Numbered from the stretch's first letter, positions 28,016 to 39,709 are shown. The stretch: DNA of 64,000 bases from Pegoplata infirma (GCA_963921195.1 OY992536.1:1488001-1552000); one strand, 5' to 3'. Translations and numbers: made by a program. Notes: a model not told the origin generated them from the letters alone.

Positions 28016-28364
28016 TACGAAACGAAATTCGAAAGTTTAAATTTTACGGGACGCCCTTATGTAAATGTTAGGTCTTTTTGTTTATACACATTTCTTACTA
28101 TTTTTACTACAACTGGAAAGCTTTGTTTACTTTTTGAATTGAAAAGCAGAGGGACAATTTTATGATTTGCAGAAAGCTTTAATACCGGTGGTTTACTTAT
28201 AAAGTTTACAATTTGGGAAACAAATAATACTGTATAATTAGATTTGGATATTATTACTTATTGTCAATTTACCAGCCCCCTCGGCAAACGTTAGCAAGCT
28301 TATTTATTATGATGTTTGCACTTCAGTAATACAATTTTATCATTTGTTGAACAAAAGTTTAAAA

Positions 28365-28395
28365 AAACGTAGGTTAGGTTAGGTTAGGGGTGGCG
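28365..28395 (+). repeat. short TTAGG-type run
   Basis: GGTTAGGTTAGGTTAGG occurs next to the 3' end of the non-LTR fragment on the opposite strand. It resembles the arthropod telomere unit but is interstitial and only about three units long. Confidence 0.8.
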
Positions 28396-28457
28396 GAGCT
28401 CAAAATTTTGAACTCCTCGCATAGACCGGCTGGTCCATAGCAATACCACATGTTCCT

Positions 28458-28973
28458 TCAACGACGTGGATAAAACGCGTTAGTCCATGTTGCAAACAAT
28501 TTAACGCGCATAAGGTCCATAACTGCGATTTCCTCCAGATTCTCGAGTTCAGCTTTGCCGTTATGCGGGGCATTTGCACAGGATATGTTCAACTGTTTCA
28601 TCCGTTTCGGTTCATCACATCTTCTACAATTGGAATCAGAGATGAGTCCAATTGTTCTTGCGTGGAAAGCAATTAGGCAGTGTCCCGTGACCACTCCCGT
28701 GAGTAAACGACATTCTCTCCTGTTGAGAGAAAGTAGGTAGCGAGTTCTTTTGAGGTCGTAACGCGGCCAGATTATTCTGGTAATTCTGCTTGTACTTAAC
28801 TCTCGCCATTTCCTGTTCGCCATGGAAATACACTGACAATCACTTCTCGATCTGTAAAAAAACGTAAAAACGGACGTTTTTTTATATGTTGGCTTAGTTC
28901 TTTTTCCCCTGGTCCGATAACATATTTGTGCCAAATTAAAGTAGCCTAGTTCTTTGATTTTGTACTGCAACAA
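28458..28973 (-). pseudogene. C-terminal fragment of a non-LTR retrotransposon ORF2
   Basis: The translated minus strand includes RECRLLTGVVTGHCLIAFHA and IGLISDSNCRRCDE, the conserved stretch (LTGH..L..H, then a CxxC zinc-binding part) that follows RNase H in I/R1/LOA-like non-LTR elements of insects. It is cut off at its 5' side and the later cysteine/histidine pair is degenerate (LNISCANAP). Its 3' end (lower coordinates) abuts a (CCTAA)n tract. Non-functional remnant inside the groucho intron. Confidence 0.7.
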
Positions 28974-29329
28974 GTCTTTAACAGACGGAATTCATTAGAA
29001 TGTCTCAAATTCTATCAAAAATCAATAATATTTTTATCCTGCAGGAAAAGTGATAGGTCAACCGGACCCAAAGCACCTATCACAAAGTCGACACCTTTTA
29101 TATAAAAGTATCTATCACTTTTGTAAGGGAATGTCTCAGCCCCGGATATATCACTAGGTGACATGTCACTGGACATGTCCTTAACGAACACAACCTGTGC
29201 CGGTTTACCCACTTTTTGGAACTTAGAAATTTTGTAAAAAAAAGTCCTTAAAGCATTTTTTTAAATTTTTTTTACTCCAAACTGCCAAAAAAAAAATTAG
29301 ATTTTTGTGAACGGGACTTAGACCATATC

Positions 29330-30020
29330 GAAAATATTTGAAAAACTCGCGATTTTATACACGTTTTCGTTTTTAAAAAGTCAAAAAAATGCCAAATCTG
29401 TTTAACTTTGAGCAGCTGTATTTTCTAAACTTCTTATCGCATACAAATGGCATATAAGTCTATTTTAATATCTGATAAATTGCAAAAATATCGCATTCAA
29501 ATGACATATAAGTCTATTTTGATATCTGATAAAATGCAAATGCAATTTAAAGTGCATTTTGCGAAATTTTTACCCCATTTAATTTTTTTTAATTAGCTTA
29601 TTTGGAAAATTTAAGATTTTTGTTCTAAAAAAAGCCTTCCGTACAATAAACCTAGAATGTGTGCTATTTTTATTTATTTTTTTAAAAAAAATTCCTAAAA
29701 GTTATTTTTGTCTATTTTTTATTTAATGGCCATAAAAAATTTGGTGTTTCAAAAATGCAGTTTTGAAGTGCATTTTTTAAAACTTTTACCCCTTTTAATT
29801 ATTTTTTAATTATCATATTCGAAATATTGAAACACCAATATTTTTGCAGTTTATCAGATATCAAAATAGAATTGCGTACCATTTGTATGCGCTTTAGGAT
29901 GTTTAAAGGCGATAAGTAGTTTAGAAAATACAGCTGAAAATACAGGTACACAGATTATGATTTTTTTTTTTTTTTGACTTTTTAAAAAAACGAAAGTCGC
30001 GAAATTTTTCGAGTTGATTA
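29330..30020. repeat. large inverted repeat
   Basis: Arms near 29340-29580 and 29820-30010 share AGATATCAAAATAGA-like, ATTTGTATGCG-like and TTTCTAAACTtctTATCGC-like blocks in opposite orientation. Probably a degraded foldback element; ends not resolved. Confidence 0.5.
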
Positions 30021-30680
30021 GTGACATTTGTAAATGGGTATGTGTGAAAAATATAAAGAAAATCAGAAGATCCTCGGTCAGATTTTTTAAAATGACTCTT
30101 GGAATCAACGATATATCACATTCTGTGATATATAAAATTGATTTAAGTTATGATAAAATTGTATTACTTGAATGCAAAAATTATAATAAATCCATTTCGC
30201 ATATTACATTGGAGGAATGTGTCCCAGAACGTCTAACAAATGTTTTGTGCATTGTAAAGGGAATTTATTCGACCAAGTCGAATAACATTTTTTTACTTGC
30301 AACGTAATTTATCCAGATAAAAATGTTTAACTTAAATAAGATGCCTCATTTGTTTTAGCTTTAATGCCTTTTTCCATTAAAACAACGAAAATATTCTGAT
30401 CATATGTTGTTACCTTATTAAATGTTTCTTTTTGCTCTTTGCAACAGAAAAATACAAAGTGCTAGCAAGTATGTTGTCATTTGTGCGATATGGTGCCTTT
30501 TCTTTTGGGATGGTAGCAAACAACAAAGTCAAGATACACGCCTTATTTTGTGGCAAAACATAAGTGATGTGTGTGTGTATTTTTTATTTTTGTGTGATTT
30601 TTTTCTGGTGATATAAAAGTGCAGATTTATAATACACGCAAAAAAACTTTTGTAATGTTGAGAAAAATCTTTCTTAAAGC
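30021..30680 (-). other. groucho intron, no element defined
   Basis: AT-rich DNA with an ORF at 30014-30307 (+) that matches no domain I know and starts inside the neighbouring inverted repeat. Confidence 0.4.
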
Positions 30681-30936
30681 ATACCCAGCAAAGCTTAGAT
30701 TACCAAATAAGGCATAAAATAGGGTATAGGATTGCTTATTTTATACATTGCAGCATTGATAATTTTAATAGGGATGAGACTCAAAGTAATGCATCCACAT
30801 TATCACAAAGAATACCAGTAAGGTATAAAATAAATGATCAATTTATAACGAAGAATACGAGTAAGGTGTAAAATATATGATATTTTATAGGTTACGAGAA
30901 ATGAAATAATTTAGCATACCAGAAGATAATATATAA

Positions 30937-31178
30937 GGGGGTTACCGCGTAACTTTATTCGAAAGAAATCGTTCGAATTCGGAAATTTTCAACATGCCGT
31001 AACAATAAATTGGTTTACTCAAAATTATATTTTTTTATATTTTTACATTATTTAAAGAAGATCTGACGGGCTCCAAAGAATTTTGTAACGAAAAAAATAT
31101 TTTCTTTTTAATTATTTGCCAAAACAAAAATCTGTTCGAAAACGTTTTCGTTTCGAATCGGAAGACGCGTTAACCCCC
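30937..31178 (+). mobile_element. small MITE with GGGGGTTA ends
   Basis: GGGGGTTACCGCG and the complement GGGGGTTAACGCG ends, AA on both sides, 242 bp, with TTCGAA words next to both ends. Confidence 0.55.
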
Positions 31179-31354
31179 AAGGTGTTACGAGTAGTGAAAA
31201 AGTATTTATTGTTTTTTATTTAATAATCATTTATTTATTTTTGCCGATATTTCGTTTTTCATTGAAAAACATCTTCTGGGCTTTAATCTAGAATTTACAA
31301 GTAACAAAAAGAAGAAACAAATAAATGTAAAAGTACAAAAATAAAACGCGTATG

Positions 31355-31560
31355 CCCAGCAAAACCTAGGTAATGTGCTGTGAAAAGTAATGAGTGCCAA
31401 TTACATTACTTATAACAACTACTCATTACCCACTGCATTACTTTAGTCCAAAAAGCAACTAGTGGCTTATATTGTAATATGTAAGTACTTATTTGCAATA
31501 ATATAAATAATAAGTTATTGAGAATTTTAAAAATAAATACTTATTTGCAAGTTCAGTTGG
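31355..31560 (+). mobile_element. truncated CCCAGC element
   Basis: Starts CCCAGCAAAACC and shares GTGAAAAGTAAT and TTACATTACTTATAAC with the left end of the complete element at 33980. No right terminus follows. Another bare CCCAGCAAAG end is at 30684. Confidence 0.5.
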
Positions 31561-31639
31561 GAAATTAAGTCCAATCAGAAAAAAAAAATACAAGACAATT
31601 TAAATTGCCGTGAAAAAGTGACATTTCAGTTTTATCCAA

Positions 31640-33240
31640 TGGTGTGACTTGGCAAAGTTATTCTTTTTTGAATTGGATTTTGTCGAAAATGTGTTAAATT
31701 TTAGCTACTTTATATGGAGAAGTGCATACGTACGACCCCCAAAATTATATATAATATTTTCTATTCAGTTTAAGCCGACACGTGTTTTTGCTTTTGTCGA
31801 AATTCCTCTTACAAGAAAAGTATCTCAACCCTTATGAACCGATTTGCATGAAACGTAAAATATATATAAAAGAGACAAATTCTAAGGTTGGGGTGTCTCG
31901 GCTTATCGGCCATATCGGGGATTTAGGGGTTCAAAACATGGGTCGAAAAATGGCGAAAAAAATCGTTTTTTGGATTTTCAGCCATTTCTTTATAAGAAAC
32001 TATATGATGTTTACATATGAGAAGAAAGGTTTTTTTTAATGCCTATCCAACTGTGACATAACTAGAGTATTCAAAACCGAAACCGAAAACCGGTTAACCG
32101 GTTTTTTCATTTTTAGAAACTCGACCGGTTTCGAATAGTTTTGAATTTCGAATATTCGAGAAACCGGTTTTTTTGTGTCGGTTAACCGGTTTTTATAAAA
32201 AGTTATAATATAATGATTTAAAATATGAATTGACATTATACAGTTTTTAGAAACACTCACAAAACTTAGCGGTGCTTCCATAATCAGCTTGTGGATATGT
32301 TGGTATGTAAATATCAATATATCAACGAGTTCCGGAAGTCCGTCTCTTCGTTTAATATTGAAATCAATATATATTTTTTAAATTTGGCACCTTGGAGTTC
32401 TATGGCAAACCATTTTTTTTAAATTCTCCTTTTGAAATTGTTGAAATCTGAATTTCAAATTCCGATGTCTGAATTTATTATTAATTGTGCTCTTTAAACA
32501 ATTCAATAAACGGATTTCCGCTCGCAATTGCAAAGAACTAAAATTTAGTTGTTACTTTCTGTCGAAGTTTCCAGCGAAATTGTGCGACGTAAACAGATGA
32601 TACTATTTTCGCTATGACTTATCGATTTTGTGTTTATTGGGTTATGTCTGTTTTGTAAAAATATAATTAAGTTTTATTAATTTTTAACCTGAAGAATAAA
32701 AACCAAAAAAACCGGTTTAAGCGGTTTTTTTTGCTAAAACCGAAACCGGTTTTTCAAAAATAAGCTTTTTCGAAAAAACCGAAAACCGGTTTTTTGAATA
32801 CACTAGACATAACCTTGTAAAAGTTTGGCTTCGTTAAATACTTTTTTCATGAAAATGTGTAACTTTTGGGGGGTATTTATATGAAGACATAGACCTACGA
32901 TGTCCATATGAATACGAAATAATCTTTATTAAATTTAAGTCGACACTTATTTTTGCTCTAGAGGCTATTCCTGTTAGTTCAGAAGTTATCGAAATTTTCT
33001 CGGAGGTCCACATTGTTTCATAAGGGGACAACGAAATTTTGAAACACTGATATGGCCGAAAAGCCGAGACACCCCAACCTTAAAATCGTTTCTTTAATAT
33101 ATTTCAAGTTTCAGGCAAATCGGTTCATAAGGGTTGAGATACTTCCCTTGTTAGTTCGGCTTTTATTCAGATTTTCCCGAAAGGCCATAATTTTTCAAAA
33201 GGTGGCAACCCTTTTTTAAACCACCGGGATAGCCGATAAA
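31640..33240. mobile_element. inverted-arm repeat of the GGTTGGGGTGTCTC family
   Basis: Arms near 31790-31915 and 33050-33170 are inverted copies sharing GGTTGGGGTGTCTCGGCTT and AACCCTTATGAACCGATTTG. The centre is interrupted by the hAT-like element at 32063-32805. Confidence 0.55.
32063..32805 (+). mobile_element. hAT-like element with AACCGGTT arrays
   Basis: Exact 8-bp duplication GACATAAC (32055-32062, 32806-32813). Ends read TAGAGTATTCAAAACCG and complement TAGTGTATTCAAAAAACCGG. At least ten ACCGG/CCGGT words lie in the two end regions. No coding capacity. Confidence 0.85.
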
Positions 33241-33679
33241 AAAATAGCAGGTTGATCTTAGTTTTCGGTACTTAAGGTGGCTTCAGACCATAATATTTGT
33301 AATAATATCTGTCAAAATTTTGTGTAAAACCTATAAAATAGTATGGTGTAAACACAAATCGGTATAAAACCAAGAGAAATACGGATTGAAAAATGACAAG
33401 CGGATACGTATTCCCATTTTTAGCAATTTCTTTAAAAAAGAGAAAACGTATACGCTTTTCATAAGATCAGGGTTGTATTTATTTTGATAATATTTAAGAT
33501 GTGATGGTGTAAATACGCAAAGGATTTTTTAAAAGATTTTTTGACAAGCGGAGAAAATTTCGTATTATTTAAGATACGTATTTTCTTACGACTCAGTATT
33601 ATAGTCTGAAGTGGGCTTTATTAACATATATAAATTGCAGAGCAATCGGAGTGTAAGCTATGGGATACCTTCCTTGTTA

Positions 33680-33803
33680 GGGCTAGTTTATAGAAGGCGA
33701 ACGATACACACGAACGAAAATTTTGTTTTGTTATTATAACAACAACAAAATACATGTTAAATTTTCGTTCGTGTGTATCGTTCGCCTTCTGTAAACTGGC
33801 ACT
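33680..33803 (+). mobile_element. hairpin MITE
   Basis: Near-perfect inverted arms around GAAGGCGAACGATACACACG and its complement, about 45 bp each, with a short AT-rich loop. Duplication not clear. Confidence 0.65.
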
Positions 33804-33979
33804 AATTACATTGCTGGATCGTCTTAAAACCAAGGTCAGAATTACCATGGCCTTAATGGGTGAAGTTCAACTGCATACGCCTAAACAATGGAAGGTGCGT
33901 AATCTTTTTAAATGGGGCTCCGGTGACTCGCAGTTGTGTGATTGTAGTTTTGTTAATAAAACCATTTACCACGTTATAA
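33804..33979 (+). other. non-repetitive coding-like patch, unidentified
   Basis: Less AT-rich than its surroundings and open in one frame (LDRLKTKVRITMALMGEVQL, then KVRNLFKWGSGDSQLCDC). I do not recognise the peptide. It could be a relic of a transposon gene or a chance frame. Confidence 0.2.
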
Positions 33980-34187
33980 CCCAGCAAAAACATGGTAATG
34001 AGTTGTGAAAAGTAATCATTACCAAGTACATTATTTATAACGAGTACCCATTACCATTATTTTAAGCCCAAAAGTAAATACTTTTCAGTAATATGTTATA
34101 AAAGCACTTCTAAGTAATAATATCTCCTTGAACTTACAGTTTTTAACATTTACAATTCAATTAACTTAAAGAGTACTTAAAAACTTA

Positions 34188-35319
34188 GGGCCTAATTTTG
34201 TAAAACGCAACGCGCCATTTTATCTCGCGTTGGACAATTTTCTATTTTGTAAAACGCGAGCACTGAACAGCTGTTTTTTCGCGTTGACTTACGTGTTTGT
34301 AGAACAAATTGTATGGAAAATGGAATTTTGTAAAACGCAAGAGTGTTTTTCCGTCACTTGAAGGGTCAAAATGATCACTTGAAGGGCCTAATTTTGTAAA
34401 TCACTCGCGTTGAACGCATCACCAACGTTAACGTGAACGCGAGGCTCAAAAAGTGCAATTTTGTAAATCACTACGTTATTGTGTTCAATTTTTACGTCAT
34501 CACTTGAAATGTCAATTATATTTGAATCAGTGTTGCCAGACATTCTAAAATTAATAAAATTGGCCACCCATTTTGTAGGGGATACACACCCATTATCGTG
34601 GGGAAACACATTTATATGATAAGGCAACACCTGCAAAGAGAATATTTGAGAAAAAAGAGAACAAAAAAAAGTAACATAAATTAGTTGAAAAAAGCAAAAA
34701 AAATCACAACGAGACGCTTTGCTATTTTCGATGTTTTTCTTCTGCCGGAGAAGTTTTTTTTACACATTTATTACTTTTTTGTTGTATATTTACATATTCC
34801 AACATTATTTATTTATTTTTTGCTATTTAAAAGCATATTTGTTACATCAACGCCCCAAAATTTCAAGTGATCATTTTGACACTTCAAGTGATGAAAAAAC
34901 ACTCTCTTGCGTTTTACAAAATTTCATTTTCCATACAATTTGTTCTAAAAACACGTAAGTCAACGCGAAAAAAACAGCTGTTCAGTGCTCGCGTTTTACA
35001 AAATAGAAAATTGTCCAACGCGAGATGAAAAGGCGCGTTGCGTTTTACAAAATTAGGCCCGAAATTTTGGGGAGTTGATGTAACAAATATGCTTTTAAAT
35101 AGCAAAAAATAAATAAATAATGTTGGAATATGTAAACATACAATAAAAAAGTAATAAATTTGTAAAAAAAAACTTCTCCGGCAGAAGAAAAACATCGAAA
35201 ATAGCAAAGCGTCTCGTGTTGATTTTTATTGCTTTTTTTAACTAATTTATGTTACTTTTTTTTTGTTCACGTTAACATTGGTGATGCGTTCAACGCGAGT
35301 GATTTACAAAAATAGGCCC
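34188..35319 (+). mobile_element. PIF/Harbinger-like composite with TTA duplication
   Basis: TTA flanks both sides (34185-34187, 35320-35322). GGGCCTAATTTTGTAAA-type termini occur four times: at 34188 and 34384 facing right, ending about 35060 and 35319 facing left. Segments pair 34188-34380 with 34862-35060, and 34384-34860 with 35065-35319, so two inverted families interlock. No intact transposase. Confidence 0.7.
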
Positions 35320-35465
35320 TTAATAAAAATTACGCAATTTTTAAGTTTTAGTAAAAACAAGTTAAATTTTAAAAGATTTAATTAACAAATTTTTTTACTT
35401 CTTATTGGTAATGGGTTTTTACTCCTTATTTGTAATCCGAGGCAGTAACTACTAATTTATCTCCA

Positions 35466-36494
35466 CACTCAGAAAATTATTGCAGTTACTACATGACGGT
35501 CGTTTGTGTAGTAAGTAGTAGCTGTTGTTTTTAACTACAATTTCGGTCGTTTTTGTATGAAAAAATCTCAAACAACTTTTTTTGTAGTAGTTTCAAAAAA
35601 TAAATACAAAAAATATACTACACTGTAGCAATAGTTGATTTATGTAGTTGTTTTTAGTTTTTTTTCTAAAAACTCGTTTTTTTCTAGAAATTTTTATTGC
35701 AAACGAATGTGTCGAACGAGTTGGTCGTGCGGGATGCGGAAGGAATTATTTTCATACCAAATTTTTATTTATACCAAATAAATAATATCTAAATAAATTA
35801 AATTACAATTTATTAAATATAATTATAACAAAAAATATGTTTTTGGAAAAATATTATTGAGCGAATGAAAATAAGTGGATAAATGAGATAACAAGTGTGT
35901 ATAATATAATGCGTGCGTAAAAACCAATCGGAAAAAACCAAAATAAAATGTTTTGATTTTCTTATGAGCGTGCCATCTTTCTTTGTATATACAACAGAAC
36001 ATACTTTTCTGAAACATTGCAAATTATTTCTTTATTTTTATAAATCAATTTTACCAAAGCATTTTTTATTCCAGACAAATTTTGATCAGTAGCGGTGATA
36101 ATTTGAAATAAACTATTAAAAAAACAAAGGTAAATACAATCAATTTATTTTGTTTAACATTTTATTAATATAATTTTTTTCTTCTATAATTCCAGATAAA
36201 TACACCAAAAAATTTTAACTTCATGTCGAAATTCTATGCAACCAACTGAAATGTATTGCTGTTTAAATAAATTAATATCAATCACTTAAACGTTTAAGAA
36301 ATTTTTTTAAATAAAATTTCAGGCAAGTGTAGTAAAAACAACTGTATACCGTCTTTTGTAGTAGTTTTTACTACATTTTGTAGTTGAAAATCAATAGTTA
36401 AAAACAACAACATGTTGGACGCCTTTTCAACAACAAAATGTAGTCAAAACAACTGTCTTTTGTAGTAGATTTTACCGACATACTTTTTTGAGTG
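35466..36494 (+). mobile_element. CACTCA-ended element with GTAGT..ACTAC arrays
   Basis: CACTCAG and TGAGTG ends with CA on both sides (35464-35465, 36495-36496). Both end regions are tiled with GTAGTTGTTTT and ACTACAAAA words. Same end class as 6107-7370. Confidence 0.65.
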
Positions 36495-36626
36495 CATACT
36501 CTTCACTACTTATTTTTGTCTCACGCCCTTGTTAAAATAATTAGTGTTTAATTGAATAAGTAACTACTGATTAACATCTGATTCGGATTACAAAACCCAT
36601 TACTAGTAATGCCAATTTTTGCTGGG

Positions 36627-37194
36627 AAAAGACCGCCCCAACGTAAATTGACCGCCCCAACGTAACATGGTGAACTGCAGGAACTAAACAAGGCTAGTTC
36701 AGAAGCCATTCAGTGGCTGAATATCATTGATATCAATATACAAAATTACTATTTGAAATCCTTTTTCATCAAAATTTCTTCGTTTTTCATCATTTAAAAT
36801 TGTTTTGTATCATAAAATAAATAACTGAAGAGTATAAAAATAAATCGAATAGCATAAATTCACTATTTTTTTGCGTGTACATTTAAGCCAAAACAAAACA
36901 ACATCATCGACAATAGCAGTAAAAGCATTTAAAACACAACTCCTCATCTTTCTTTTTTTTCATTCTTTATTCTAAAGCTGCTGAATTTTTAAAAACAGCA
37001 GAAAACAATAATAAACTGGTTTTGGATGCTGCTGCTACTTAAGCTTCTGCTTTTAAAAAATAACCACCACAAAAACATCAAACAACTTAAATAACAACAA
37101 TAAAAGTAAATCATACAAAAGGCTTTATAAAAACAATTATATGTAGGTTCATTTTGTTGTTTTCTCCTCTAGATTTTGTTTGTAGTTTTATGCT
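36627..37194 (-). other. groucho intron, no element defined
   Basis: AT-rich and CAACA/AACAA-rich single-copy-looking intron DNA. No element ends were seen. Confidence 0.5.
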
Positions 37195-37930
37195 ATACAT
37201 ACATATAGTGGTATATATAATTTTATCATTCCGTTTGTGGCACACCGAAAAATTGGCCTAGGACACCATAAAGTACATACATATGCATTTATTCATGATC
37301 TCTGGTCGATTTTAACACGATGTAGTTATGTCCGTCTGTCTGTTAATAGGACGATAGTGAAAAAAGGGGAAAACAAGACTTGAAACTCGTTAAAAATCTT
37401 GCCAAATCCCTTTCAATGATTAAGTTTTGTTAAGGATCAATGTTATAGGAAAGGGTCCACAACAGGCGAACGTCCAATTATGTTCACTTCTATTTAATGC
37501 TTACAAGGGAAGTACCCCAACCGTTGTACACCGATTTGCCTGAAACTTAAAATATATGGGTGAAAATATCTCAAGTGAACACACTTTTGAAACCGATGTC
37601 TTCCGATCGGGAACAAACTTGCACAAAAATGAGATCTATTGGGTAGTAGTCACAACACTTCTGAACGAGATCGGTGAAAAACTCATTGAGTTAGAGAGGG
37701 GTCGAATGTTGAGGTTTTAGTTAACAGGTCCCTTTTTCGGATCCATATAACTTTTTAGCTATTGAATTTAGAAGTTTTGTTCGCAACGTTTTTCACGGAC
37801 TTGTTTCGACCTTTGAGGTTTTAGTTAACAGGTCCCTTTTTCGGATCCATATAACTTTTTAGCTTTGCATATAGAAGTTTTGTTCACAACGTTTTTCACG
37901 GACTTGTTTCGACCTTTTTAAAAAAAATTT
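37195..37930 (+). repeat. mini-me-like piece followed by a ~107-bp tandem duplication
   Basis: 37195-37360 carries a TATACATACATATAGTGG stretch and a GTCCGTCTGTCTG core as in mini-me-like repeats. At about 37710-37915 two ~107-bp units repeat AGGTTTTAGTTAACAGGTCC and CACGGACTTGTTTCGACC. Confidence 0.6.
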
Positions 37931-38162
37931 AAGAACCCAAAATTATACCGATTTTTTTCAAAATCGAAACGATATTTGACTTTTTTTTAACAAAAACCAC
38001 TTTTTTATATTTTTTTTAACTCAAAAGAAAGCTTATGTATTTTCCTATGAGGTCCAGTGCTGATACCTGTTTATCTTTGAAAATTACTAGTCCGGTCTCC
38101 AAATGGGAAAATTTGCTTGGACCTTGAAATAGGGTCCGACTATTAGTTTATGATTGATTCTA

Positions 38163-39458
38163 AGGAGTGAGATCATAAAAATGTTAACACACATAAAGTT
38201 AAATAAAAAACAGACTACTGAATTTTAAGACTTCAAACCAAATTTTTATTAAATAAAATTTAATACAAAATCATAACAAAAAAACCGCATGGAACTCTAA
38301 CCACTACGAACAAAGTTATCCACTTTTTCCGGAAACCCTCCCATTAAGGCTTTTATGGTAGTTTCTGTCACCTTTTTAGAGCAGGTGGTCCATCTACGTT
38401 TGAAATCTTGCATGTCCTGGGAGACCTTTTTTGTGCCCTTTAATTCTTTTTTAACAAGAGCCCAATATCTCTCCACTGGCCTGAGCTCCGGGCAGTTTGG
38501 TGGATTTGCCTCTCTTGGTACAAAAACCACATTATTATCATTATACCACTCCAGCGCTTTCTTGCTGTAGTGACAAGATGCTAAATCGGGCCAAAAGTAA
38601 GTGGATACATTGTGCTGACTCAAGAACGGAAGAAGTCTCTTCTGCAAACACTCCTTGATATAAATTTCGCTGTTTATAGAGCCAGATGTCACAAATGACT
38701 GGCTTCTTTGGCCGCAGCTACATATGGCTTGCCATACTAGAAATTTTTTGGGGAATTTCGTTTGCTTTTTTGACCGAAATTTTTCCGCAACATTTCCTCG
38801 AACATCGGAAACATAAAATTCTTGACCAGGGAGCTGCGCAAAATCAGCCAGGACATAAGTTTCGTCGTCCATTACACAACAGTTGTATTTTTTTATAAAA
38901 TTTGATTTCAATTTTCTAGCTCTGGTTTTGGCCTCCAAATTTTTAAAAGCGTTTCTATCGGGAACTTTTTGAACTTTGTAGGACTTTAGTCCCGCCTTAC
39001 GTTTCACTTTACGTACAAAAAAGTCTGAGCATTGGGCTAACCGAGCTGTTTTTCTGCCAGATGTGTTAGGAGCTCTCTTAAGGATGCTTTTAACTTTATA
39101 TGCCTTACCAATGTTACGATAACCAGTCGTTGTTCCTGTTCCCGGCTTCCTTTCAATTGTTAGGTGTTCCAGATACCTTTTTACCACTTTTGAAACTGTT
39201 TGGCGGCATACATTAGTTTCTTTGGCAATTTTTTTGTATGTCCATGTTTGGTTTTGTTGAAAATATTTAATTATTTTTGAACGCACTTTTCTTTCATTGT
39301 CCATTGTGTAAAAAATTGCAAATTAAAACTCATGATGTAAATTAATTTATTAACTGACATATTTTTAAAATGTAAACTGCCGAAAAAAAAAAATTTGGAA
39401 GCTTTACACCAAAGTTGTAGGCAAAAATGTGTGTTAACATTTTTATGATCTCACTCCT
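38163..39458 (-). mobile_element. Tc1/mariner-type DD37E element, copy 1 (intact)
   Basis: A 1296-bp element with 32-bp inverted ends starting AGGAGTGAGATCATAAAAAT and TA on both sides (38161-38162, 39459-39460). It encodes one uninterrupted 335-residue transposase. Near-identical to 62004-63300. Confidence 0.95.
38297..39304 (-). CDS. DD37E Tc1/mariner-type transposase, copy 1
   Basis: A 335-residue protein, the usual size for this superfamily. The N-terminus is a two-part helix-turn-helix DNA-binding region: residues ~5-50 (WTYKKIAKETNVCRQTVSKV) and a second at ~70-110. The DDE catalytic domain has D147 in MDDETY, D240 in WPDLASCHY and E278 in CPELRPVERYW; 37 residues separate the last two, defining DD37E. 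A lysine/arginine-rich stretch near 95-135 may serve nuclear entry. The enzyme would cut and paste the surrounding element at TA sites by binding its inverted ends. No stop or frameshift is present, so it may be active. It differs from the copy at 62159 at residues 3 (N here, D there) and 115 (P here, S there). Confidence 0.93.
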   Translation of the reverse strand: MDNERKVRSKIIKYFQQNQTWTYKKIAKETNVCRQTVSKVVKRYLEHLTIERKPGTGTTTGYRNIGKAYKVKSILKRAPNTSGRKTARLAQCSDFFVRKVKRKAGLKSYKVQKVPDRNAFKNLEAKTRARKLKSNFIKKYNCCVMDDETYVLADFAQLPGQEFYVSDVRGNVAEKFRSKKQTKFPKKFLVWQAICSCGQRSQSFVTSGSINSEIYIKECLQKRLLPFLSQHNVSTYFWPDLASCHYSKKALEWYNDNNVVFVPREANPPNCPELRPVERYWALVKKELKGTKKVSQDMQDFKRRWTTCSKKVTETTIKALMGGFPEKVDNFVRSG

Positions 39459-39636
39459 TAGTAGTATTTGATATACTGAATCATAATATGTGGGGTGACA
39501 GAGTGGCACCTTTGGGCAATTTTAAATATAAAAGGTCAAAGTTCACGGGGTCAAAAAACATAAACCACCCATTTTATTGCAAATGTACGGGATCTGGCTG
39601 AATAAAATTTAATATTTGTAGTTTAATAAATGAGTT

Positions 39637-39709
39637 GGGTCCGTAGTGCAGTGAATAAGGTGTTAGTTCTGCAACAAAAGGGTCTCGGGTTTGATTCCTG
39701 GCTTGGACA
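39637..39709 (+). tRNA. tRNA-like relic (GCA-anticodon-like)
   Basis: A-box-like TAGTGCAGTGAATAAGG and B box GGGTTTGATTCC, acceptor-like GTCCG..TGGAC pairing, and CTGCAA where an anticodon loop would sit. Several stem mismatches suggest a pseudo-tRNA or SINE head and not a working gene. Confidence 0.4.

Larger units (their letters stand above)
33980..36626 (+). mobile_element. CCCAGCAAAAA element, 2-bp duplication AA, interrupted twice
   Basis: CCCAGCAAAAACATGG and complement CCCAGCAAAAATTGGC ends with AA at both flanks (33978-33979, 36627-36628). GTAATGAG and TTACC words recur. It holds two further elements, 34188-35319 and 35466-36494. Confidence 0.7.

Noticed and set aside
28365..28395. 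Telomere
   Set aside because: Only about three TTAGG-type units, interstitial, next to a retrotransposon fragment.
30014..30307. 97-residue + strand ORF
   Set aside because: Starts in an inverted repeat, no recognisable domain, no splice or poly(A) context.
38355..38898. Antisense ORFs on the + strand across the DD37E transposase
   Set aside because: Shadow frames of the transposase gene; mirrored at 62565-63108 in the second copy.
39637..39709. Functional tRNA-Cys gene
   Set aside because: Stem mismatches and a relaxed B box argue for a pseudo-tRNA or SINE head; a covariance search would be needed to rescue it.
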